DNA of 7,026 nucleotides from Bacteroides sp. Lineage in GTDB: Bacteria > Bacteroidota > Bacteroidia > Bacteroidales > SM23-62. The notes beneath the pieces are model-generated. The model was not told where the DNA came from and searched no databases. It saw nothing but the letters and a program-made list of their open reading frames with translations. The stretch is taken from NCBI GenBank assembly GCA_030592145.1, contig JAUVKJ010000087.1, forward strand, positions 1 through 7,026, read 5' to 3'. The translations under genes and the position numbers were made by a program. Within the stretch, counting starts at the first letter, position 1; each line of letters starts with the position of its first letter. This document shows, piece by piece, positions 1-6,187 of this stretch.

Positions 1-701
1 CCCTGATGAAACTTCCGGTTAAATATATATGGACCCATGATGCTTTCCGGGTAGGGGAAGACGGACCCACCCACCAGCCTGTGGAACAGGAGGCCCAGAT
101 CCGCCTGATGGAACATCTGCGTAACCATTCCGGTAAGCGAAGCTGCCTGGTACTGAGGCCTGCCGATTCTGCGGAAACAAGCGTGGCATGGAAAATGGCC
201 ATGGAAAACCTGGAATCGCCGACCGCACTTATCCTGTCAAGGCAGAACATCACAGACATTCCCGCCTTTGAAGGATCTGACCGGTATACAGATGCCCTGC
301 ATGCACAAAAAGGTGCCTGCATTGTTCGCCATGCTGCAGGTACACCTGACCTGATCCTGATCGGCAACGGCTCGGAAGTTTCCACACTCCTTGAAGGCGC
401 CGGCAAGCTTATCGTCGAGAAAGGCCTGAAGGTACAGGTGGTTTCCGCTATTTCCGAGGGACTATTCAGGGATCAGGACCCGGCATACCAGAAGAAGGTT
501 ATTCCGGACAATGTACCCATCCTTGGCCTGACCGCAGGGTTGCCGGTAACACTGGCCGGACTCGTGGGACAAAAAGGAAAAAGCCTTGGCATGCCAGGCT
601 TTGGCTATTCGGCCCCGTATAAGGTACTCGACGAAAAACTCGGTTTTACGGCCGATAATGTTTTCAACCAGGCCCTGGCATACCTCGACGAACAGGAGTA
701 A
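1..701 (+). CDS. tkt: Transketolase, C-terminal part (5' end outside the window)
   Basis: Transketolase is a cytoplasmic, thiamine diphosphate-dependent enzyme that moves two-carbon ketol units between sugar phosphates in the non-oxidative pentose phosphate pathway. The visible part, about 232 residues of a family usually near 670, covers the end of the pyrimidine-binding domain and the C-terminal domain. Recognisable motifs are THD followed by GEDGPTHQPVEQ (the conserved catalytic-pocket His and Asp), LRPAD, and ALILSRQN, whose Arg binds substrate phosphate. The frame is open through the left edge, so the ATG at 6 is an internal Met and not the start. The insertion between IRLMEHL and CLVLRPAD resembles Bacteroidota transketolases. 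The TPP-binding GDG region and the catalytic Glu are upstream and not seen. The frame ends cleanly at TAA 699-701 with the usual C-terminal YLDE-type tail, so the gene looks intact here. Confidence 0.96.
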   Translation, partial: LMKLPVKYIWTHDAFRVGEDGPTHQPVEQEAQIRLMEHLRNHSGKRSCLVLRPADSAETSVAWKMAMENLESPTALILSRQNITDIPAFEGSDRYTDALHAQKGACIVRHAAGTPDLILIGNGSEVSTLLEGAGKLIVEKGLKVQVVSAISEGLFRDQDPAYQKKVIPDNVPILGLTAGLPVTLAGLVGQKGKSLGMPGFGYSAPYKVLDEKLGFTADNVFNQALAYLDEQE

Positions 702-757
702 GCCGGTGTTCAGTCCGGGCAGGACCCGGCTCACAGGCCCGGTCGCTATGCCAGGTG

Positions 758-782
758 AAGCCCGGATAATTTTGGGTTTTTT
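758..782 (+). terminator. Putative intrinsic terminator after transketolase
   Basis: CCCGGA (761-766) can pair with TTTGGG (771-776) around a TAAT loop, with two G-T wobbles, and a run of six T (777-782) follows at once. The preceding AAG (758-760) can extend the stem into the T run. It lies 57 bases after the tkt stop and 30 bases before the VWA start. Further GC-rich complementary pieces (AGCCGG 701-706 with CCGGCT 726-731; GTCC 713-716 with GGAC 722-725) lie just upstream and could form a second hairpin, without a T run. Read from the sequence by eye; folding energy was not computed. Confidence 0.45.
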
Positions 783-812
783 GATAAAGTATTCATCAAT
801 GTTTCTCAAAAT

Positions 813-2204
813 ATGAATCTCTATATTAAAAATATTCTTCAGCTGACCCTTGTCCTCTGTCTCCTGCCTTTTAATTCTGCCCTGGGGCAACAAGACAAGG
901 AAGGCGGTTTCATAAAAACGCGCATCCTGTTTGTATTTGATGCATCACAGAGCATGTCGGGATACTGGGAAAGCGATAAGAAGATCAGCATCGCCCGGAA
1001 TTTTCTGATCGGAGTGGTCGACAGCCTGGAAACCCTGCCTAACGTGCAGATGGCCCTCAGGGTATATGGGCACCAGAGCCCGGTTTTCATGAAGAACTGC
1101 CATGACACAAAACTGGAAGTGGCTTTTGATATCAACAATGCCCATAAAATACGACAGAAGCTCCGTTTCCTCAAGCCCAACGGGAATACCCCGATTGCTT
1201 ATTCCCTGGAGCAATCAGCAAACGATTTCCCTCCATGTCCCGACTGCCGAAACATTGTTATCCTGATCACAGACGGGATCGAGGAATGCGGCGGGGATCC
1301 CTGTGCGGTCTCACGAAAGCTCCAGGAACAGGGCATTACACTGAAACCCTTCATCATAGGGATCGGCATAGATCCGAATTTCAAAAAAACATTTGATTGT
1401 GTCGGGTACTTTTATAATGCCGCCAAAGAAGAAAATTTCAAGGAAGTCCTCCGGGTAGTAATCACCCAGGCCCTTAATACTACTTCCGCGCAGGTAAACC
1501 TGCTCGATGAAGACAATATGCCCACGGAAACCAATGTGAATATGACTTTTTATGATCTCTTATCAGGAAAGGTCAAACACAATTTTGTTCACACCATGAA
1601 CCATAAGGGTAATCCGGACACGCTCTTTCTGGATCCCCTTATTTCCTACAAGCTGGAGATCCATACTATACCTCCTATATTTATCGACACGGTGAAGGTG
1701 ACCGCCGGCAAGCATACAATCATTGCTGCAGATGCCCCGCAGGGATACCTTGAGGCCCGTACCATAGGCCGCACACATTACCGGGAAATGCAATTCATTA
1801 TAAGAAAACGCGGGCAGATGGAAACCCTTCACTTCCAGAAAATAAATGAGAAGGAGAAATACCTTATTGGCAGGTATGACCTGGAGTTTCCGACAGTTCC
1901 AAAGATCATGCTGTATGATGTGGAGATCAGGCAAAGTCATACAACCACCATCGAGATCCCCCGGCCGGGGATTGTAACATTTATTTCAACTACGGCCGGT
2001 TATGGCAGCATTTACAAGGAAGAGGGCAGGAACCTGGTCTGGATTACCAATCTCGACACCCGGAAGAACAACCAGTCGCTCGCTATACAACCCGGGATCT
2101 ATACGGTGGTTTTTCGTTCGGGAAACTCTAAGAATACCTTCAGTACGATCACAAAGATATTCGAGGTCAGGCCAGGAAGTTCTTCAGCAATCGAATTGTA
2201 TTAA
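813..2204 (+). CDS. Secreted von Willebrand factor A (VWA) domain protein with C-terminal beta repeats
   Basis: This is a 463-residue exported protein of unknown precise role; VWA domains bind protein ligands through a metal ion. Residues 1-25 form a signal peptide (hydrophobic LQLTLVLCLLPF, likely cleavage after SALG). The VWA domain spans about 36-220 and has a complete MIDAS: DASQS at 43-47, Thr126 in GNTPIAYSL, and Asp154 in ITDGIEECGGDPC. The LRVYGHQ and TDGxEECGGDPC signatures match a widespread bacterial VWA family. Six cysteines (96, 142, 145, 159, 164, 196) in the exported domain suggest disulfides. Residues 224-463 look beta-rich, with related units near 279-310, 355-386 and 430-463. 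No transmembrane anchor or sorting domain is visible. The start at 813 gives a good signal peptide; no clear ribosome binding site precedes it. The stop codon lies in the left edge of the large inverted repeat. Its partner is unknown. Confidence 0.85.
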   Translation: MNLYIKNILQLTLVLCLLPFNSALGQQDKEGGFIKTRILFVFDASQSMSGYWESDKKISIARNFLIGVVDSLETLPNVQMALRVYGHQSPVFMKNCHDTKLEVAFDINNAHKIRQKLRFLKPNGNTPIAYSLEQSANDFPPCPDCRNIVILITDGIEECGGDPCAVSRKLQEQGITLKPFIIGIGIDPNFKKTFDCVGYFYNAAKEENFKEVLRVVITQALNTTSAQVNLLDEDNMPTETNVNMTFYDLLSGKVKHNFVHTMNHKGNPDTLFLDPLISYKLEIHTIPPIFIDTVKVTAGKHTIIAADAPQGYLEARTIGRTHYREMQFIIRKRGQMETLHFQKINEKEKYLIGRYDLEFPTVPKIMLYDVEIRQSHTTTIEIPRPGIVTFISTTAGYGSIYKEEGRNLVWITNLDTRKNNQSLAIQPGIYTVVFRSGNSKNTFSTITKIFEVRPGSSSAIELY

Positions 2205-2425
2205 TATCAACTATAGATTAAATTTACAGACTTTCGACATTATTAAAAAGTCGCCTCTCAAAATTTGCATGCTGAAGGCATTGCTTAGCACGTCTCTGCC
2301 TTTTGTGCAAATAACACAAAAGAGAGGTTCCTTTGCTAAGCAATGCCTTCAGCGTTAATGCCAAATTTTGCAGCGATGTTTTAATAATGTCGAAAGTCCT
2401 TATAGTATATTTAATCTGATATTAA
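2201..2425. repeat. 225-bp composite inverted repeat, MITE-like or structured RNA hairpin
   Basis: The two halves are complementary in nested blocks: 2201-2208 with 2418-2425 (TTAATATC/GATATTAA), 2215-2223 with 2409-2417, a perfect 20-bp block 2229-2248 with 2379-2398, TCGC 2251-2254 with GCGA 2373-2376, 2259-2267 with 2362-2370, GCAT 2267-2270 with ATGC 2358-2361, a second perfect 20-bp block 2271-2290 with 2334-2353, CTCT 2294-2297 with AGAG 2323-2326, and 2300-2307 with 2315-2322 around a 7-base loop (2308-2314). The whole unit therefore folds into one long, slightly bulged hairpin. It fills most of the gap between the VWA gene and the sigma operon and holds no convincing gene. Possible identities are a non-autonomous transposon relic with terminal inverted repeats, a transcribed structured RNA, or a strong transcription barrier between the two units. 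Clear target-site duplications are not evident, though both outer ends carry TTAA. Confidence 0.85.
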
Positions 2426-2488
2426 ACCATATGCCATTTATGGAATCAAACAGATACAGTACCAGGAAAGACCAGGATTATCTCAAAT

Positions 2489-3046
2489 TTGGACAGATTG
2501 GCCGATTTAAGCGATAAGGAACTTATACGGCAATTCCGCGAAAACAGAAAGCGGAATTATGCATTTAACCTGATTATCAGGAAATACCAGGAACGCCTGT
2601 ACTGGCATATCCGGAAAATTGTTATTTCCCATGATGACACGGATGATGTGCTGCAGAATACATTTATCAAGGCATTTGAAGCGTTGGACCGTTTCAGGGA
2701 GGATTCATCTCTGTTTACATGGCTGTACAGGATCGCCACAAATGAATCCCTTTCTTTCCTGAAAAAGAAAAGAACCAGGTACTTTCTTCCCATCGGGGAA
2801 AACCTGAATCAACTGGAAAATACACTGGAAAGCGATGCGTACTGCAGCGGTGACGAAATTCAAATGAAATTGCAGAAGGCCATCATCCGCCTTCCGGAAA
2901 AGCAGCGGCTGGTATTCAATATGAAATATTTTGATGCATTAAAATACGAAGAGATCTCGGAAATACTCAAAACCTCGGTGGGTGCACTGAAAGCTTCCTA
3001 TCACCATGCTATGAAAAAGATTGAACAGTATTTAACTGATGAATAA
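2489..3046 (+). CDS. ECF-family RNA polymerase sigma factor (sigma-70 family)
   Basis: This 185-residue cytoplasmic protein directs RNA polymerase to a specific promoter set. Sigma region 2 spans about residues 24-96, with the core-binding stretch DDTDDVLQNTFIKAFEALDRF (49-69) and the -10 recognition part FTWLYRIATNESLSFLKKKR (76-95). Region 4 spans about 126-182, with the helix-turn-helix YEEISEILKTSVGALKASYHHAMKKI. There is no region 1.1 or 3, as expected for the ECF class, and the length is typical. The start is taken as TTG 2489: the frame is open upstream only to a stop at 2423-2425 and contains no in-frame ATG or GTG. The purine-rich CCAGGA at 2472-2477 could help initiation. The gene lies 17 bases before a putative anti-sigma gene, and such sigma factors often activate their own operon. 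Target genes are unknown. Confidence 0.93.
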   Translation: MDRLADLSDKELIRQFRENRKRNYAFNLIIRKYQERLYWHIRKIVISHDDTDDVLQNTFIKAFEALDRFREDSSLFTWLYRIATNESLSFLKKKRTRYFLPIGENLNQLENTLESDAYCSGDEIQMKLQKAIIRLPEKQRLVFNMKYFDALKYEEISEILKTSVGALKASYHHAMKKIEQYLTDE

Positions 3047-3063
3047 AATAATTAAACCTTTTA

Positions 3064-3537
3064 ATGAAAAAATTGTCTAAAGACCGTAGATATATCAAAA
3101 TGAAGCAAGAAAACATACCGGATAAAATACAGGCTTCGGGTAAAAAACTGCCCTTTGCTGTACCGGACTCATATTTCGAGAATCTCCCGGGAATTATCCA
3201 GGGCAGGTTACCCGGATCAAGGAAACCTTTCTTTACCAGTATGGTCCGGGCAGTCCGGCCACAACTGGCCCTGGCAGCCATGTTCATCGGTTTAATAGCA
3301 GTGGGGTATGCAGGATTTCGGATTCTTTCAAACAACGGAAACGGCCTGGGCGGAGACGAACTGGTAGAAGCCATTGAATATTTTGGCTATGATTTTGATG
3401 ATGAGATGCTGATCTCGGCAATCATCGAGTCCGATATTGACCTTTCACCCGGGCCTTTCGAAACTCAAACAGATGAAATAATTCAGTATCTTTCAGAAGA
3501 TGAAATAGATTTCAGCGGACTTCTGAATGATTTCTAA
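3064..3537 (+). CDS. Putative membrane anti-sigma factor, one transmembrane segment
   Basis: This 157-residue protein probably holds the upstream sigma factor at the inner membrane; that role is inferred from position and architecture. The N-terminal cytoplasmic part has LPFAVPDSYFENLPGIIQGRL (29-49), a VPxxYFExLPxxI motif common in proteins encoded after ECF sigma genes in Bacteroidota. A hydrophobic segment follows at about 68-88 (LALAAMFIGLIAVGYAGF), flanked by Arg on the inner side. The remaining 65 or so residues, predicted periplasmic, are very acidic. That tail has two similar units, DELVEAIEYF-GYDFDDEML (98-116) and DEIIQYLSEDEIDFSGLL (137-154). No ZAS zinc motif (HxxxCxxC) is present. 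The start could instead be Met13 at 3100, which would still keep the motif. It is translationally close to both neighbours (17 bases after the sigma gene). Confidence 0.72.
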   Translation: MKKLSKDRRYIKMKQENIPDKIQASGKKLPFAVPDSYFENLPGIIQGRLPGSRKPFFTSMVRAVRPQLALAAMFIGLIAVGYAGFRILSNNGNGLGGDELVEAIEYFGYDFDDEMLISAIIESDIDLSPGPFETQTDEIIQYLSEDEIDFSGLLNDF

Positions 3538-3547
3538 AATACAGACT

Positions 3548-4027
3548 ATGAGAACTACTTCACGCATTCTTTTTTTATTCGTATTACTCGCACTATTCAG
3601 CCAGGCAACCCTTGCCCAGGGCCGCCATGGTCGTGAGCTGCACAGGGAAAGGTTCAGATCAATGAGAATTGCCTTTTTCACTGAAAAGCTTGAGCTTACA
3701 CCGGAGGAAGCAGAAAAATTCTGGCCGCTTTTTAACGAATTTGAAAAGAACAGAGAAGAACTAATAAGGAACAGCAGGATGAGATCGAGGGAGTTTTCCC
3801 TGCAGGCAGAGGAACTCAGTGATCAGGAAGCGGAAGAGATCATTAACCAGCATATCGAAACCCGCAAGAAAGAACTGCAACTGGATATTGAATTTCATAA
3901 TGAGCTCAAAAAAATCCTTCCGCCCAAAAAAATCATGCAGCTCTACATCACGGAAGTCCAGTTCAGGGAATACATGCTGCGGCGGATCCGGGATGAGCGG
4001 GGGCGGTCCAAACCAGAGCCATGGTAG
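3548..4027 (+). CDS. Spy/CpxP-like (LTXXQ) periplasmic protein, possible sensor or chaperone
   Basis: With the start at 3548 this is a 159-residue secreted protein. Residues 1-23 are a signal peptide (MRTTSRILFLFVLLALF, cleavage near ATLA-Q). The mature part is almost entirely charged and helical: LELTPEEAEKFWPLFNEF resembles the LTxxQ motif of Spy, CpxP, CnrX and ZraP proteins, and a second helix pair ends in LPPKKIMQLYITEVQFREYMLRRI. Members of this fold act as periplasmic chaperones or metal/stress sensors that work with ECF sigma factors or two-component systems. A start at 3527 is also open and would overlap the preceding gene by 11 bases, but it adds seven residues before the signal peptide, so 3548, 10 bases after that gene, is preferred. 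Little in the mature chain suggests metal binding: there are a few His (HGRELH, QHIE, EFH) and no Cys. It is likely co-transcribed with the sigma and anti-sigma genes. Confidence 0.8.
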   Translation: MRTTSRILFLFVLLALFSQATLAQGRHGRELHRERFRSMRIAFFTEKLELTPEEAEKFWPLFNEFEKNREELIRNSRMRSREFSLQAEELSDQEAEEIINQHIETRKKELQLDIEFHNELKKILPPKKIMQLYITEVQFREYMLRRIRDERGRSKPEPW

Positions 4028-4046
4028 ACAACTCCGCTGAGCCCTC

Positions 4047-4077
4047 TTGAACCTTTCAATTTTTCGTTGTAAATTTA
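4047..4077 (+). promoter_or_regulatory. Possible Bacteroidota-type promoter upstream of pcm
   Basis: TTG at 4047-4049 and TAAATTTA at 4070-4077 lie 20 bases apart and resemble the Bacteroidota -33 TTTG / -7 TAnnTTTG pattern (last base A instead of G). The -7-like box is inside a perfect 12-bp palindrome TGTAAATTTACA (4068-4079), which could also be an operator. The position, about 28 bases before the ATG at 4105, fits a start signal for the methyltransferase-permease pair. The gap 4028-4104 shows no convincing terminator for the sigma operon, so read-through is possible. Confidence 0.3.
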
Positions 4078-4104
4078 CATAGGCCCGGAAGGAATCTAAG
4101 GCTT

Positions 4105-4851
4105 ATGTTAAAAACCATTTTTTACCTGAGTCTCATTTATGTACTGTTCCTGAACTGCTCCGGGACAAAACGAAAAGTTGATATGGCCGGAAATCAGTCC
4201 AAACAAGAATCCTGGTGGATCAGCAGGGCGGAAAAGATGGTTGAGACCCAGATCATCTCCAGAGGGGTCAGTGATCCGGAGGTCATCAGGGTTATGAAAC
4301 AGACACCCAGGCATCTTTTCGTACCGGAGCATCTGAAGGAGCATGCATACAAGGACCACCCGCTCCCCATCGGATCGGGACAAACTATTTCCCAGCCCTA
4401 TATCGTCGCCATTATGACTGAATACCTGCAACTATCCGGGACGGAAAAAGTGCTGGAGATCGGAACGGGATCCGGTTACCAGGCGGCCATACTGTCTCAA
4501 CTTGTGGATACCTGTTATACCATTGAGGTCGTTGAGGCCCTCGCTGGGGAAGCTTCGGAGAAGCTGAAGAAACTTGAGTATCATAACGTCGTTGTCAAAT
4601 GGGGTGACGGGTACAGGGGCTGGCCCGAACATGCACCTTTTGACAGGATCATTATTACGGCTGCACCGGAGATCATCCCTGAGAAACTGGTGGAACAGCT
4701 CGACATTGACGGAAAAATGATTCTGCCCGTCGGCAGCCATTTCCAGGAGTTGATCCTGATCACCAAAAACCGCAAAGGCATTCAGCGTAAAAATATCATC
4801 CCCGTAAGGTTTGTTCCCATGATCCACCCGGAAAACCCCATCCCCGATTAA
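4105..4851 (+). CDS. pcm: Protein-L-isoaspartate O-methyltransferase with an export/lipoprotein-like N-terminus
   Basis: The enzyme uses S-adenosylmethionine to methylate L-isoaspartyl residues in aged proteins, starting their repair. Family signatures are ISRGVSDPEVIRVMKQTPRHLFVPE (51-75), LPIGSGQTISQPYIVAIMTE (87-106), the SAM-binding motif VLEIGTGSGYQAAIL (116-130), GDGYRGWPEHAPFDRIIITAAP, and the C-terminal VRFVPM. The catalytic domain covers about 40-240 and appears complete; bacterial enzymes are usually near 205-215 residues, so the 248-residue chain has an extra N-terminus. That extension is a hydrophobic helix ending in a lipobox-like LFLNC (Cys18), which suggests a membrane-anchored lipoprotein in the periplasm. 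Asn before the Cys is unusual for a lipobox. A cytoplasmic form could start at Met27 (ATG 4183). Export would be puzzling because SAM is cytoplasmic. It precedes the permease by 13 bases. Confidence 0.93.
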   Translation: MLKTIFYLSLIYVLFLNCSGTKRKVDMAGNQSKQESWWISRAEKMVETQIISRGVSDPEVIRVMKQTPRHLFVPEHLKEHAYKDHPLPIGSGQTISQPYIVAIMTEYLQLSGTEKVLEIGTGSGYQAAILSQLVDTCYTIEVVEALAGEASEKLKKLEYHNVVVKWGDGYRGWPEHAPFDRIIITAAPEIIPEKLVEQLDIDGKMILPVGSHFQELILITKNRKGIQRKNIIPVRFVPMIHPENPIPD

Positions 4852-4864
4852 CAGATCTCCGCCG

Positions 4865-6187
4865 TTGAAGACCAAATACGGATTATACACGGCCATATCG
4901 ATTGTTGTTGCCAACATGATCGGAACCGGTATATTTACAAGCCTGGGATTCCAGGTGATGGAACTGCATACCGGCTTTGCGCTTCTTCTCCTCTGGCTGA
5001 TCGGGGGCATCACATCATTGATCGGTGCGATGGTCTATGCAGAGCTGGGAACCCTTATGCCCCGATCGGGGGGAGAATATCATTTTCTCAGCAGGATCTA
5101 CCATCCCTCCCTGGGCTTTATATCGGGATGGGTTTCCTTCGTTGTAGGATTCGCCGCACCGACAGCTGCTGCTGCAATGGCTTTGAGCGCCTATTTCACG
5201 GCTGCCATCGATGCTCCCGGCCAGCTGCTTCAATCTGACCTGAAAATAATGATTGCCATCGTGGTGATCCTGTCTCTCACCTGCTTGCATGCCAGGTACA
5301 AAAGAGCGGGTGCAGGATTTCAGAACATCATAACCAGTATCAAGATCATTGTCCTTGTACTTTTTATATTTATTGGATGGAGGGCTACAGATCAATCTTC
5401 TGTTGAGTATGTCCTGAACAGGGAATCCCTTGGAGAGATCATCAGTCCCTCATTCGCCATCGCCCTCTTTTTTGTAAGTTTCGCCTACTCCGGCTGGAAT
5501 GCTGCAGCCTACATCGCGGGTGAAATCAAAGATCCGGGCAAAAACATCCCTCGCAGCCTGATCCTTGGAACCCTGCTGGTCACGTTCTTATACCTTGGCT
5601 TAACCTGGGTTTTTCTCAAGATCATTCCCGTCGACCTGATGTACGGCAAGATTGAGGTGGGTTACCTTTTCGGACAGGGAATACTGGGCAGGCATGCAGG
5701 CATGGTCATGGGACTCCTGTTCAGTCTTCTTCTTTTTTCCACAATCAGCTCACTCATAATCACCGGTCCCCGTGTCACCCAGGTCATGGGCGAAGATTAT
5801 CCCGGGATCCGCTGGTTTGCGCATACCTCGCGGCAGGATACGCCTGCCCGGGCTATTTACATCCAGGCTGCCATTGCCATCGTGTATGTTATCAGCTCAA
5901 CCTTCGAGCAGATGATCATCTATATCGGATTTACCCTGAACCTGATGACTTTGCTCGCCGTACTGGGCATGATCATCCGGCGACAGCGCAACAGGAACGC
6001 ACCGCCGGCTCCTTACCGCATAAGGCCCTACCCCCTCCTGCCCATCCTCTTCCTTCTCATAAATACATGGATCATGGTCTATGGACTGATCTACAAGCCC
6101 CTGGAATCCATCGCCGGTCTCACGACCGCCGCCCTCGGCTACCTGGTCTGGCTGATACTGCAAAGGACCAAACAGAAAAGGCCTTAA
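4865..6187 (+). CDS. APC-family amino acid permease
   Basis: This 440-residue inner-membrane protein probably imports or exchanges amino acids, driven by ions or a counter-substrate; the substrate cannot be read from the sequence. It has about 12 hydrophobic segments. Family motifs are NMIGTGIF in TM1 (17-24, the unwound substrate-binding stretch), AELGTLMPRSGGEYHFL (59-75) after TM2, and FAYSGWNAAAYIAGEIKDPGKNIPRSL in and after TM6 (206-232). The FAYSGWN form resembles the LAT/SteT-like branch more than the classical basic amino acid permeases. The start is TTG 4865; it gives the short charged N-terminus MKTKYGLY expected before TM1, and no in-frame ATG lies between the upstream stop and it. 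It follows pcm by 13 bases and is probably in the same transcript. Its last codons form the left arm of a 23-bp inverted repeat. The adjacent convergent hutH does not by itself show that it transports histidine. Confidence 0.9.
   Translation: MKTKYGLYTAISIVVANMIGTGIFTSLGFQVMELHTGFALLLLWLIGGITSLIGAMVYAELGTLMPRSGGEYHFLSRIYHPSLGFISGWVSFVVGFAAPTAAAAMALSAYFTAAIDAPGQLLQSDLKIMIAIVVILSLTCLHARYKRAGAGFQNIITSIKIIVLVLFIFIGWRATDQSSVEYVLNRESLGEIISPSFAIALFFVSFAYSGWNAAAYIAGEIKDPGKNIPRSLILGTLLVTFLYLGLTWVFLKIIPVDLMYGKIEVGYLFGQGILGRHAGMVMGLLFSLLLFSTISSLIITGPRVTQVMGEDYPGIRWFAHTSRQDTPARAIYIQAAIAIVYVISSTFEQMIIYIGFTLNLMTLLAVLGMIIRRQRNRNAPPAPYRIRPYPLLPILFLLINTWIMVYGLIYKPLESIAGLTTAALGYLVWLILQRTKQKRP

Noticed and set aside
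462..893. A 143-codon open frame on the minus strand across the tkt end and the gap.
   Set aside because: It runs antisense to clear transketolase coding sequence, has no recognisable motif, and its composition follows the opposite-strand gene.
2271..2353. Repeated 20-base segments that might suggest a CRISPR or tandem array.
   Set aside because: The copies are inverted, not direct, and there are only two with a single spacer; they form a hairpin arm pair.
2002..2358. A plus-strand open frame running from the end of the VWA gene through the hairpin.
   Set aside because: It is out of frame with the VWA gene, has no plausible start signal, and its second half is just the inverted repeat translated.
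2426..2488. A Bacteroidota promoter for the sigma gene (TATATTTA at 2406-2413 considered as -7 box).
   Set aside because: No TTTG or TTG lies at the expected distance upstream, and the box is inside the hairpin arm, so the match is too weak.
4432..5013. A 193-codon open frame on the minus strand.
   Set aside because: It lies antisense to the SAM-binding core of pcm and the start of the permease, both well supported by family motifs.
5015..6187. Assigning the permease to histidine uptake because hutH is next to it.
   Set aside because: The two genes are convergent and not in one operon, and no residue pattern I can read fixes the substrate.
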